Assembly (NCBI RefSeq): GCF_000312525.1 | Contig: NZ_HE997455.1 | Coordinates: forward strand, 27,120-63,634 | Direction: 5' to 3' | From: Bartonella florencae | Lineage (GTDB): Bacteria > Pseudomonadota > Alphaproteobacteria > Rhizobiales > Rhizobiaceae | Length of the DNA: 36,515 nucleotides | Shown: piece after piece, positions 1-7,627 of the stretch | How the letters are laid out: every line of letters starts with the position of its first letter | Position numbering within the stretch: the first letter of the stretch is position 1 | The notes under the pieces: model-generated | The model's database searches: none | Told to the model about the DNA's origin: nothing | The model's input: the letters and a program-made list of their open reading frames with translations, nothing else | Position numbers and translations under genes: made by a program

Positions 1-682
1 CTACCTGACATATATGCTTTTCAAAAGCTGAACAAAGATGCCGAAACTCTTGTTCAGCTTCTTTGCGGCCTTGGCTTTTTATGCCAAGTACTGTTCTTCC
101 GGCAAGTTTACCAGGGTCTTCAGGATTTTCCATAAGGTTTCTTAGGATTTTCTCTCCAGCTTGAGGATTTTCAAGAATTGCAGAAAGGTCTTTATTCAAA
201 GCATACCGGTCACCATAAACAACTTGGCAACGCTCTTGGACTTCCAATACACCATATTGGAATTCTGCGTTTTTTAAAATCTTTGAAGTAACCTCATCTT
301 GCGGCGTTCTTGGAGGAGGGGTTGTTCTTCCTGCGCTAACCTCGGCATAGACAGATTCCACGGGTTTATGGGGTGCACGCCCACCCTTTGCACCAAAGTC
401 AATATCTGCATAGATAACTTCTGGTTGTTGTGAAGGCTCTCGTCCACTCGAGGCAACGGTTGCATAGACAGATTCGACGGGTTCATGGGGTGCACGCCCA
501 CCCTTTGCACCAAAGTCAATATCTGCATAGATGGGTTCTTGCTGTTGGGCGCGCTGTTCTTTGGGTGGTTTATTCACCTTTGCATAGAGAGATTCTTGCT
601 CAGATGCTCCTAGGTTTTGTTGTTCAAACTGTTTTCTTACTTCTTCTACCTTGTTAGAAGGGGCTGACTGATGCTTTTTCAT
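1..682 (-). CDS. Bep effector with tyrosine motifs and BID domain, 5' part
   Basis: Open from ATG 682 to the left edge; the C-terminus lies outside the window. The N-terminal ~115 residues carry five EPIYA-like motifs (ESLYAKV, EPIYADI, ESVYATV, EVIYADI, ESVYAEV). Two blocks of about 22 residues (YADIDFGAKGGRAPH... to ESVYA) are repeated exactly 40 codons apart. From about residue 135 the sequence becomes BID-like (VYGDRYALNKDL, LAGRTVLGIKSQGR), similar to the BID domains of the neighbouring effectors. No FIC domain precedes it, so the architecture is that of BepD/E/F-type proteins. Known for that class: the BID domain plus tail is the VirB/VirD4 translocation signal, and the tyrosines are phosphorylated by host kinases to dock SH2 proteins. 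That this protein behaves so is inference. Confidence 0.85.
   Translation of the reverse strand, partial: MKKHQSAPSNKVEEVRKQFEQQNLGASEQESLYAKVNKPPKEQRAQQQEPIYADIDFGAKGGRAPHEPVESVYATVASSGREPSQQPEVIYADIDFGAKGGRAPHKPVESVYAEVSAGRTTPPPRTPQDEVTSKILKNAEFQYGVLEVQERCQVVYGDRYALNKDLSAILENPQAGEKILRNLMENPEDPGKLAGRTVLGIKSQGRKEAEQEFRHLCSAFEKHICQV
351..536. repeat. 120-bp direct repeat in the tyrosine-motif region
   Basis: Positions 351-416 and 471-536 are nearly identical (two differences seen) and lie exactly 120 bp apart. The repeat is in frame and duplicates the segment between two tyrosine motifs. The near identity suggests a recent duplication. Confidence 0.85.
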
Positions 683-994
683 GCACGTTTCCTTTCAATA
701 TTCAGAAAAAAGCTCTTTGCTGCACGTTTTGGTGCACTCTCCCCCTTTATACCTTGATAGTTTTTATAGGAAAATATCAATTTGAGGGACCTCCAAAGAT
801 TTGCGCTATTCAGCGAGCAGGGTAATCGACATTTATGTCTTTTATATAGTTTTTTTGTGAAATTATTATCACTCAGTTAAATAAAATTTTTGAAGCTCTT
901 TGAAGATGATTTTTTTGTAATGTTTTGAAACAATCTTGGCGTAATCGAGAGAAAGCGCCAAGGAATGGGAGAAAAAGTTAAAGCGTTTTTTTGT
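683..994. promoter_or_regulatory. Spacer between bep3 and the tyrosine-motif effector; likely promoter region
   Basis: About 310 AT-rich bases with no gene. On the minus strand it should carry the promoter of the tyrosine-motif effector. Two inverted repeats are visible: TGCAC-N6-GTGCA at 721-736 and TTGATA-N15-TATCAA at 754-780. Either could be a regulator site or weak hairpin. Bartonella bep genes are known to be under BatR control, but I do not recognise a BatR box here. Confidence 0.35.
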
Positions 995-2593
995 TTAGCC
1001 GGTAAGAGCCATCAATAAAGAGCGATTCACTTTAAGCGACCGCATCTGACATTGGGCTTCTTTTGTAAGTTTCACCGTGTCTGCAATTTCTTTTGCTTTG
1101 CTTTCTGATACACCAATGAGACGAGAAAGTTTTGTGTGCTCTCTTTGTTGTATGGCTTGACGTTCTTGTGCTGATAAGCGATTTTGTAGTTGGCGCGCAT
1201 AAACATGGAGTTGTTGTTGCAGGGTAGGAGAATGAGACAAGGCCTCTCTTTGTTGTTCTGGTGATAGGGTAAAAAGGTTTTGTAAATCTTTGTTTGGTTT
1301 TTCAACAAAGTGGTTGGTGCGATTTTGTTCTCTTGTGTGTTTTTCTAGAAGTTCCTTTTTTGTTTGTTGTACTGTTTTTGCATAATTTTTAAACACTTCA
1401 CAAAGCTGTGGGATATGTTCTTCAGCATGTCTACGCTCTGGACTTTTTATGCCAAATATCTTTACCCCTGCAAGTTTGCTGATCGATTTAGGATATTGGG
1501 AGATGTGCTCGGCAAATACGCGGCCTAAGCTCGGATCTGCATTTATTAAATCTATTTTCATGTCTAAGATTTTAGGATTGCCATAAACCTTTTTTGATAA
1601 GTGTCTAAGTTGTTTTTGGCCGGCTTGAATAAAGGGATCGTTGGTAACTTTTGCGAACAATTCTTCTTGGCTGAGAGGTGCTAATGTTTCTTTTGGAATA
1701 AGTGTTTCTTTTAAATTTTGTACATTTGATTTTTCAAAACAGATAGATGCACCGTTTTGTAAGGTTTTCATTTGTTCTGGTGGGAGATCATCTTTGTTGC
1801 CGACGACAAAAACACCATCAACCTCCATGACAAAACCTTCTGCGGCCATGCCTCTATAGATGCCATCATAGGTTTCACCTTCTTTTGCTGCAATCACCAT
1901 ACGATTGTTGATTTCCTCAAGTCCAGCATTTCTCATGTGGGAGATGAATTCCTTTAAAACCAGTGCTTTTTGGGGATGGGTCATGTCTTCAAAGAGATGC
2001 TGCATTGGTTGTGGATTGCCTTGTTGCATTGCGGCAACACAGGCGTGTGTTAAGCGTTCTTTAGTGATAAAAGAAAAGTCAATTTTATGGCCGGCAGCTT
2101 GTCCAAGCTTTTCCATAAACATGCGCTGTACGCGCCCGTTGCCTTTTCTAAAAGGGTGCGCGTGGTTGAGAAGCATAAAGACTTCAGCGGCATTTTCAGA
2201 AAATTCTTGGCGCGATAAACCTTGTAAATTGTTTTTTTCATGCAGCATGCGCTCTAATTGTTTAAGCTCTCTTTTAATCTGTGAACCGACAGCAAAAGGA
2301 ACTTCATAACCTTTAGGGCGCATTGCTGGCATACGGGCAGTGGTACCATCTGAAAATGTAAAGGATTGATCGCGGGTATAACCCGCCCACTCAAAACTTT
2401 TATGGAAAAGGTTCCAGTGAATTGTTTTCAGATAAGTAGCATCAAATTTTTGTGGTAGAGATTCATAGCGAAAATTCACGGCTGCTCTTGCTGCTTCATG
2501 GGCACAGCGTGTATAGAGTTGTTGGGGATTTTTTATGCCATATTTATTTTTTAGTGTTCTGCCATTTTTATACAGATAGTTGTGCTCTAACAT
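995..2593 (-). CDS. FIC-OB-BID effector with HPFRKGNGR motif (BepC-like)
   Basis: 532 aa; ATG preceded by AAGGAG. N-terminal TLKNKYG and the FEWAG and FSDGTTARMP (flap) segments lead to a FIC core with HPFRKGNGR at about residues 146-154. The acidic residue that binds Mg/ATP in active FIC AMP transferases is Lys here. An OB-like linker follows (about 225-300, VVGNKDDLPPEQMKTL), then a C-terminal BID domain (about 310-532) with a basic tail. In BepC the same Lys substitution goes with loss of AMPylation, and BepC recruits the RhoA exchange factor GEF-H1 in host cells. I infer a BepC-like non-enzymatic effector secreted by the adjacent VirB/VirD4 system. Its upstream antitoxin is a relic. Confidence 0.88.
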   Translation of the reverse strand: MLEHNYLYKNGRTLKNKYGIKNPQQLYTRCAHEAARAAVNFRYESLPQKFDATYLKTIHWNLFHKSFEWAGYTRDQSFTFSDGTTARMPAMRPKGYEVPFAVGSQIKRELKQLERMLHEKNNLQGLSRQEFSENAAEVFMLLNHAHPFRKGNGRVQRMFMEKLGQAAGHKIDFSFITKERLTHACVAAMQQGNPQPMQHLFEDMTHPQKALVLKEFISHMRNAGLEEINNRMVIAAKEGETYDGIYRGMAAEGFVMEVDGVFVVGNKDDLPPEQMKTLQNGASICFEKSNVQNLKETLIPKETLAPLSQEELFAKVTNDPFIQAGQKQLRHLSKKVYGNPKILDMKIDLINADPSLGRVFAEHISQYPKSISKLAGVKIFGIKSPERRHAEEHIPQLCEVFKNYAKTVQQTKKELLEKHTREQNRTNHFVEKPNKDLQNLFTLSPEQQREALSHSPTLQQQLHVYARQLQNRLSAQERQAIQQREHTKLSRLIGVSESKAKEIADTVKLTKEAQCQMRSLKVNRSLLMALTG

Positions 2594-2599
2594 ATGTTT

Positions 2600-2793
2600 T
2601 CTCCTTATAAGATAGGATGACTGATGAGAATGTGTTAAACTTCTCGTTTAAAAATCTCCCTCGGGGGTTCTTTTGAAATTTTGGGCATTGCGTGAGGGAA
2701 TAGATTCTCCTCAAATCTGTGGGTGTTTTTGATTGTATCAATCTTCTCTTAGCGCTTTTGCTCTTCTGTTGTGTGAGATGATTTTTCCGAAAA
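2600..2793 (-). pseudogene. Decayed biaA-type antitoxin relic upstream of bep3
   Basis: Minus-strand translation reads SEKSSHTTEEQKR-stop-EKIDTIKN followed by THRFEEN, which aligns with BiaA (SEKTT, TAEELQQRRE, INSHALEG). The in-frame TAA after QKR is shared with the relic at 5103-5294. The Gly of the inhibitory S/TxxxE(G/N) motif has become Glu. The 3' part is more decayed than the other copy and ends just before bep3. No functional product is expected. Confidence 0.7.
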
Positions 2794-2947
2794 AGGCTTG
2801 CCTTGAAAAGCTTCTTAATAGGGGGCAAGGCCGAGATATAGTTTCATTGTTTACAGATGTTTCATAAAGGATATTAAGTTTTATGAGCACATGCATAAAA
2901 ACACCCTTCAAAGAATTATTCCCCCCCATATTTTCTTGCTGGATCAT
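2738..2947 (-). CDS. Small hypothetical ORF downstream of the virD4 relic (copy B)
   Basis: 69 aa, ATG preceded by AAGGAG with 7-nt spacing. The first 49 residues are nearly the same as the ORF at 5299-5448, which follows the intact virD4. The C-terminal ~20 residues are out-of-frame reading through the antitoxin relic, so the real product, if any, is the 49-residue core. No domain recognised. Conservation between the copies may only reflect recent duplication, so coding is uncertain. Confidence 0.3.
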   Translation of the reverse strand: MIQQENMGGNNSLKGVFMHVLIKLNILYETSVNNETISRPCPLLRSFSRQAFFGKIISHNRRAKALRED

Positions 2948-3051
2948 ATGGAAACTCCTTGTTTATGGGCTTTTATGAAACAGAATCTCTGTTTTGCTCC
3001 AGTGTGCTGTTGTTCTTGTTTTTATGAACAAGTCTCCATAAGAGGATGTTT

Positions 3052-3300
3052 TTTAGTTTTTCTGTGCTTTGGGGGCAAAACGGTTCTTTTCAGCAGCCGC
3101 TAATATTTCTTGCCTTCTAAAATAGATCGCGCGGCAATATCGTAAAGGGGGCTGACCTTGCATGAGAATAATTTATTCATTTTGACGCATGTTTTGGATA
3201 ATTTCATGAGGTAAAATGAACGCTCTTTTAAAATATTCATATAACCCACGAAGATCTACTTCATTTAAGACAAACAAAATACACTTTTGTCGTTTTCCTC
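3052..3300 (-). pseudogene. virD4 3'-end relic with internal deletion
   Basis: Bases 3052-3230 closely match the 3' end of the intact virD4 (5554-5730), including the stop. Bases 3232-3300 match virD4 at about 5997-6063, so roughly 266 bp in between are missing. It lies between bep2 and bep3, as virD4 lies between bep1 and bep2. It marks an old tandem duplication of the bep-virD4 block and cannot encode a coupling protein. Confidence 0.85.
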
Positions 3301-3456
3301 AGTTGTAAGGCGTCAACAATTGCTCTGGATAATATGATGCTCTTTGCTAAATTGGTGGTAAGGCGCTTGAGTAATCTGTTTTTTGCATAGAAGGGAGCAA
3401 TCTCAAAACATTTCTTCTATATGGGTGTTCAGATCAAGCAACAAGGGTCATATTTT
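3301..3456. other. Spacer homologous to the bep1-virD4 spacer
   Basis: Short intergenic stretch downstream of bep2 without a gene. About 3340-3456 resembles 7500-7627 downstream of bep1 (shared GTGTTCA...AAGCAACA and the effector 3' ends). It is the remainder of the duplicated bep-virD4 junction. The strong hairpin present at 7562-7593 is not kept. Confidence 0.6.
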
Positions 3457-5091
3457 TTAGTTGGCCACAGCAAGTTCATTTGAACGATTTTGTGTGCGTG
3501 TGTGTAATTGGTTATGCATGTTTTTTGCCTTCTGAACAATGTCAGTAATTTCTCGTGCTTTCTGTTCTGATATACCAATACTTTGTGCAAGTGTTTCATA
3601 ATCTTTGTTTTTGATCGCACTATATTCGTTTGATGAAAGACGATGTTCTATGCTGTGTACAAAAGTGCGGAGTTCTTGGTGTAATTGAGGAGATTGAGCC
3701 AAGATTTCTCTTTGTTGTTCCGGTGATAAAGAAAAAATATTTTGTAAGGCTTCACTGGGTTTTTCTACTATTTTCTCGAGGCGTTCTTGTTCAATTTTAT
3801 GGTTTCGAGTGATTATATGATGTGCATTTTCTACAATATATACATAATTCTCAATTGCAGTAGAGAGCGCATCAAGATGAGTTCGAGCATTTATACGTGC
3901 CTGATTTTGTAGACCGCATATACTAAAACCTGTAAGAGGAGAAACAGAATGCGGTGTTTGTCTAATCTGATCCACGAGCTGTTGGCCTAATTCTGGATTT
4001 TTAATAATCGCTTCTAGCTGTTCGTTTAATGTGTTTGCATCGCCATAAACAGTTTTTGCGTATTGCCGGACTTGTTTTTGAGCTGCAAGAACATAGGCAG
4101 TTTGCGCAACCATTTTGGCACATTCACTTTTTGTGAGAGGCGCTAATTTCTCTGTTGGAATGAGTGTGGTGTCAAACTCTTTGCGTTTGGGGGCGATAAA
4201 GGTAATTCTATCACCGGGCTTTAATGATTTTAATCGTTCTGGTGTGAGATCATCTTTATCGCCAATGATGTAAGTACCTTGCGTATCGATTACAAAGCCT
4301 TCTAAACCAACACCTTTATAGATTCCTCTGTAGGTTTCTCCTGCCTTTGTCACCATAACAAGGCGATCATTCACATCGCGTCCTGTATTGTGTATGTTGT
4401 CTATAAATTCTTTTAAAAGACGCCTTTTTGTTGGATGAGAGATATCTTCAAAAAGATCTTTTATCAATTGTGTATTGCCATATTGCATTGCTTCACTATG
4501 GACAGCCATCATGCGTTCTTTTGTGACAAGTGAAAAATCAAGCTGATGTCCTGCGGATTTAGCGAGATTTTCAAAAAAGATTTGTTCTACGTGCTCGTTG
4601 CCATCTATGAATGGATGGATTTTGTGAAGAGAATGAAAGAGTTCCGTTGCTTCCACGACAAATTCTTCGCGCGTTAAACCTCGCAAATTGTCTTTTTCGG
4701 CAATCTTTTGATCTAATTTTTGTAAATCTTCGAGGATTTTTTCACCGCTTGAAAAAGCATTGCCCCATTCGTTTCTTTTCATTTCTGGCATGGAAGCAAG
4801 GCTACCATCTGCAAATTTGAAGGGGGTATGGCGCAGATGTCCAGCCCATTCAAAGGTATTTTTAAACAACTGATGGTGAATATGACATAGATAAGTAGAA
4901 TCAAAATATTCTGGTAGAGATTCTGCACGAAGATTCACTAACGCTTGTTCCCTATCATGGGAGCATTTTTCCAGAAAGCTTTTTAAATCTGTTTCTCCGT
5001 ATTTATTTTTGAGTATTTGAGTACCGGGGTAGATATAATGATGGGGAGAAGCGTGGGATATATTTTTTGCTTTTGCTTTTGCTTTTGGCAT
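3457..5091 (-). CDS. FIC-OB-BID effector with degenerate FIC motif (bep2)
   Basis: 544 aa; ATG with upstream AAGGAA. Same order as bep1: Lys/Ala-rich start, ILKNKYGE, FEWAGH, flap FADGSLASMPEMKRN, FIC core, OB linker (about 240-310, IIGDKDDLTPERLKSL), BID domain (about 320-544). The catalytic motif reads HPFIDGNEH at about 159-167, followed by VEQ. The His and Asp remain, but the Gly-Arg of GNGR and the following Arg, which bind the ATP phosphates, are lost. AMPylation by the canonical mechanism is unlikely. It could act as a scaffold or have altered nucleotide chemistry. It sits between virD4 and bep3, and its antitoxin is a relic with in-frame stops. Confidence 0.88.
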   Translation of the reverse strand: MPKAKAKAKNISHASPHHYIYPGTQILKNKYGETDLKSFLEKCSHDREQALVNLRAESLPEYFDSTYLCHIHHQLFKNTFEWAGHLRHTPFKFADGSLASMPEMKRNEWGNAFSSGEKILEDLQKLDQKIAEKDNLRGLTREEFVVEATELFHSLHKIHPFIDGNEHVEQIFFENLAKSAGHQLDFSLVTKERMMAVHSEAMQYGNTQLIKDLFEDISHPTKRRLLKEFIDNIHNTGRDVNDRLVMVTKAGETYRGIYKGVGLEGFVIDTQGTYIIGDKDDLTPERLKSLKPGDRITFIAPKRKEFDTTLIPTEKLAPLTKSECAKMVAQTAYVLAAQKQVRQYAKTVYGDANTLNEQLEAIIKNPELGQQLVDQIRQTPHSVSPLTGFSICGLQNQARINARTHLDALSTAIENYVYIVENAHHIITRNHKIEQERLEKIVEKPSEALQNIFSLSPEQQREILAQSPQLHQELRTFVHSIEHRLSSNEYSAIKNKDYETLAQSIGISEQKAREITDIVQKAKNMHNQLHTRTQNRSNELAVAN

Positions 5092-5102
5092 TGTTCCATT
5101 CC

Positions 5103-5294
5103 TTATAATATTACGCTGTCCATAAGAGTGTTAAATTCTTCTCGTGAAATATTTCCCCTCGTATATTATTCTTTTAAGATTTTGAGCATTGGATGAGGCA
5201 AAAGAGTTCCCTCAAATTTATGGGGGTTTTTGATTGTATCAATCTTCTCTTAGCGCTTTTGCTCTTCTGTTGTGTGAGATGATTTTCCCGAAAA
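5103..5294 (-). pseudogene. Decayed biaA antitoxin upstream of bep2
   Basis: The 64-codon frame aligns almost end to end with intact BiaA (9267-9473): SGKSSHTTEEQKR-stop-EKIDTIKN, then PHKFEG, then KILKE-stop-YTRGNIS and EEFNTLMDSVIL-stop. It has two internal TAA stops and no ATG. The inhibitory motif Ser is now Pro (PHKFEG instead of SHALEG). It ends 11 bases before bep2, the same arrangement as biaA-bep1. So bep2 descends from a FIC toxin-antitoxin pair that lost its antitoxin. Confidence 0.85.
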
Positions 5295-5298
5295 AGGT

Positions 5299-5448
5299 TT
5301 ACCTTGAAAAGCTTCTTGATAGGGGGCAAGGCGGAGATGTGGTTTCATTGTTTGGAGATGTTTCATAAAGGATATTAGGTTTTATGAGCACATACATAAA
5401 AACATCCTTCAAAGAATTATTCCCCCCCATATTTTCTTGCTGGATCAT
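5299..5448 (-). CDS. Small hypothetical ORF downstream of virD4 (copy A)
   Basis: 49 aa, ATG with AAGGAG 7 nt upstream, about 105 nt after the virD4 stop. It ends just before the antitoxin relic. Nearly the same ORF occurs at 2738-2947. I recognise no domain. It may be a small gene or a relic that happens to stay open; the good ribosome binding site is the only positive argument. Confidence 0.3.
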   Translation of the reverse strand: MIQQENMGGNNSLKDVFMYVLIKPNILYETSPNNETTSPPCPLSRSFSR

Positions 5449-5553
5449 ATGGAAACTCCTTGTTTATGGGCTTTATGAAACGGAACCTCTGTTTTGCTCC
5501 AGTGCGCTGTTGTTCTTGTTTTGATGAACAAGTCTCCATAAAGAGGATGTTTT

Positions 5554-7473
5554 TTAGTTTTTCTGTGCTTTGGGGGCAAAACGGTTCTTTTCAGCAGCCG
5601 CTAACATTTCTTGCCTTCTAAAATAGATCGCGCGGCCACATCGTAAAGGGGGCTGACCTTGCATGAGAATAATTTGTTCGTCTTGACGCATCTCTTGGAT
5701 AATTTCATGAGGTAAAATGAGTGCTCTTTGTTGATAATTGATGTTGTAAGAGCTCTTGCCCAAAGATAGACCTCTCGATTTGTTTATTCCTGCCACTTCA
5801 ACGGTCATTTGTCCACAGCGTTCTGAAATGTCTTTGGCGGTTTGCAGATCTTTAATGGCAGCATAACTTACAAAGGAGCAGCTTTCAAACCATGAACGTG
5901 CTCCTGCTTCTCCAAAGTGATTAACCAACTGACCAGAGGATTGATAAAAAAGCATCAAAGAGGTGCCATATTTACGACCACGATCACGTGCTTCTTCTAA
6001 AATATTCATATAACCAAGAAGGTCCACTTCATCCAAGACAAACAAAACACGCTTTTTGTAATTTCCGTCAGCTGTAATCATTGCATTGAGAAAGGCACCG
6101 ATAATGACCCGTCCAATTGCTGGATAACTGTTCAAAATGCTTGCGGGAAGATTAAGAAAAACATCTGTATTGCCATCGGTGATATCCGATGAGGCAAAAT
6201 CATTTCCACAGACAAGATCAGCATAATTGGATAAAGAAAGCCATTGGGTGTCTTTTGAAGCCGTTGTATAAACACCTGAAAAGGTTTGTTCTGCCATTTC
6301 TGTGAAAATGCCTACCATTTCACGAATAAAAGGAGAAGGTGTCGTTTCTTGAATCATGCGTAATTGATTGACAACAGCCGTTTCTGATTGAGAAAGAATG
6401 GTGCGTAATGTTTTTAAATTGCGTTCACTGTCTTCATATTCGTCAGAAAATATCACATGTGCAAGAAGAGCAGTTAAAAGATTATGCGCTTGTGTGGAAA
6501 AATATTCTGCCGAAGAATTCTCTGATTTTTTCTCGCTGAGAAGTAATTTGGAAAAAGCTACAATATTGGCTTCACGCTTTGTGTATGAGACGCTATCATC
6601 TAAAAGCCAGTCGATGACATTAAAGTTTTTTGTTAAAATTGAATTGGGATCGAGAACAATAACATTTCTATTCCCCATTTTTTTGCGCGCAAATCGAACC
6701 ATTGGCGCAACTTCTGTTGAAGGGTCTAGGCAAACAATAGAGCCTGGATAGGTTAAACATGTTGGAACAACTGTACTTGTTGTTTTATAGCCACCAGAAC
6801 CAGCAAAAAAAATCATGTGGGTGGAACCAAAATCAAGATTAAAGCTTAGCAAAGGTGCTTTCCCTCCCTTCCCCCATGTTGTTTTATTGCCAGGCGCAAA
6901 GGGAATATTGTGTACGCTATCTTGATCAACACGATATCTTTCACCAACAACAATTTGACCATTGGCAGGAAAAATCTTTGCTGCATCGTTTAAATTCATC
7001 CATGAGGCATCACCAAAAATACCTTTTTTGGCACGCTTGACTTTGTTTTGACGCGGAGAGGTTATCATGACCTGAATTGCTAAAAGCGTAGTACCGATGG
7101 TGATGCCAAAAATAACCATAGGATCCATGAACTGTAGAGCATAGCTCCAAGTGATCCCTTGTTGGCCAACATAAGGGCTTAAGCGTTTTATTTCACCAGC
7201 AATATGATAAAGCGCAGTGATGCCAAAAAAAAGAGCTGAGACAAACGTGATCGCTTTGCGCAGATACAGTTTTTGTAAGAGAGTATAAAAGAGTGATACC
7301 CCAGAAACCATGACCAATACCACTAAGGGCTCTGAGCGAAGATACCAATAAAGTTGTGTAGTGTTCAGCCCATTTGTGACAAACAACAACAAATAAGGAA
7401 CGAGAAATATCGTTAAAGCTCCTAAAGCAATTGGCGCTAAAATGAATGCTAAATGTGTCTTTGTGTATTTCAT
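5554..7473 (-). CDS. virD4: T4SS coupling protein VirD4
   Basis: 639 aa from ATG 7473 (the frame extends 9 codons to a TTG, but MKYTKTH is the likely start). Four hydrophobic segments within the first ~145 residues anchor it in the inner membrane. The cytoplasmic TraG/VirD4 ATPase follows, with Walker A GSGGYKTT (about 222-229) and Walker B VLFVLDEVDLLG (about 474-485). VirD4 hexamers recognise BID-tagged effectors and pass them to the VirB channel. It is flanked by effector genes, as in other Bartonella virB/virD4/bep loci. A 3' relic lies at 3052-3300. It is the only intact coupling protein gene in the window. Confidence 0.95.
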   Translation of the reverse strand: MKYTKTHLAFILAPIALGALTIFLVPYLLLFVTNGLNTTQLYWYLRSEPLVVLVMVSGVSLFYTLLQKLYLRKAITFVSALFFGITALYHIAGEIKRLSPYVGQQGITWSYALQFMDPMVIFGITIGTTLLAIQVMITSPRQNKVKRAKKGIFGDASWMNLNDAAKIFPANGQIVVGERYRVDQDSVHNIPFAPGNKTTWGKGGKAPLLSFNLDFGSTHMIFFAGSGGYKTTSTVVPTCLTYPGSIVCLDPSTEVAPMVRFARKKMGNRNVIVLDPNSILTKNFNVIDWLLDDSVSYTKREANIVAFSKLLLSEKKSENSSAEYFSTQAHNLLTALLAHVIFSDEYEDSERNLKTLRTILSQSETAVVNQLRMIQETTPSPFIREMVGIFTEMAEQTFSGVYTTASKDTQWLSLSNYADLVCGNDFASSDITDGNTDVFLNLPASILNSYPAIGRVIIGAFLNAMITADGNYKKRVLFVLDEVDLLGYMNILEEARDRGRKYGTSLMLFYQSSGQLVNHFGEAGARSWFESCSFVSYAAIKDLQTAKDISERCGQMTVEVAGINKSRGLSLGKSSYNINYQQRALILPHEIIQEMRQDEQIILMQGQPPLRCGRAIYFRRQEMLAAAEKNRFAPKAQKN

Positions 7474-7561
7474 TTTTGTCTTAACTTTCGATTTTCTCAA
7501 GATATGGCGCGTGCTCTTTGTAAAGTCGCTGGTATGGCCTTTAATAATCTGCTTTTCTATC

Positions 7562-7593
7562 TGTGGAAGAGGTATTAAAATGCCTCTTCCACA
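7562..7593 (-). terminator. Strong hairpin between bep1 and virD4
   Basis: An 11-bp perfect stem (TGTGGAAGAGG / CCTCTTCCACA) around a 10-base loop, 35 bases after the bep1 stop. On the minus strand no clear T-run follows, so it is more likely an attenuator or mRNA-stability element than a classical Rho-independent terminator. Confidence 0.55.
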
Positions 7594-7627
7594 TGGTGTT
7601 CAAAACAAGCAACAGGCGTTCTCTTTT

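Noticed and set aside
6398-6751. 117-codon plus-strand frame within virD4
   Set aside because: Antisense to conserved VirD4 coding sequence, no start signal.
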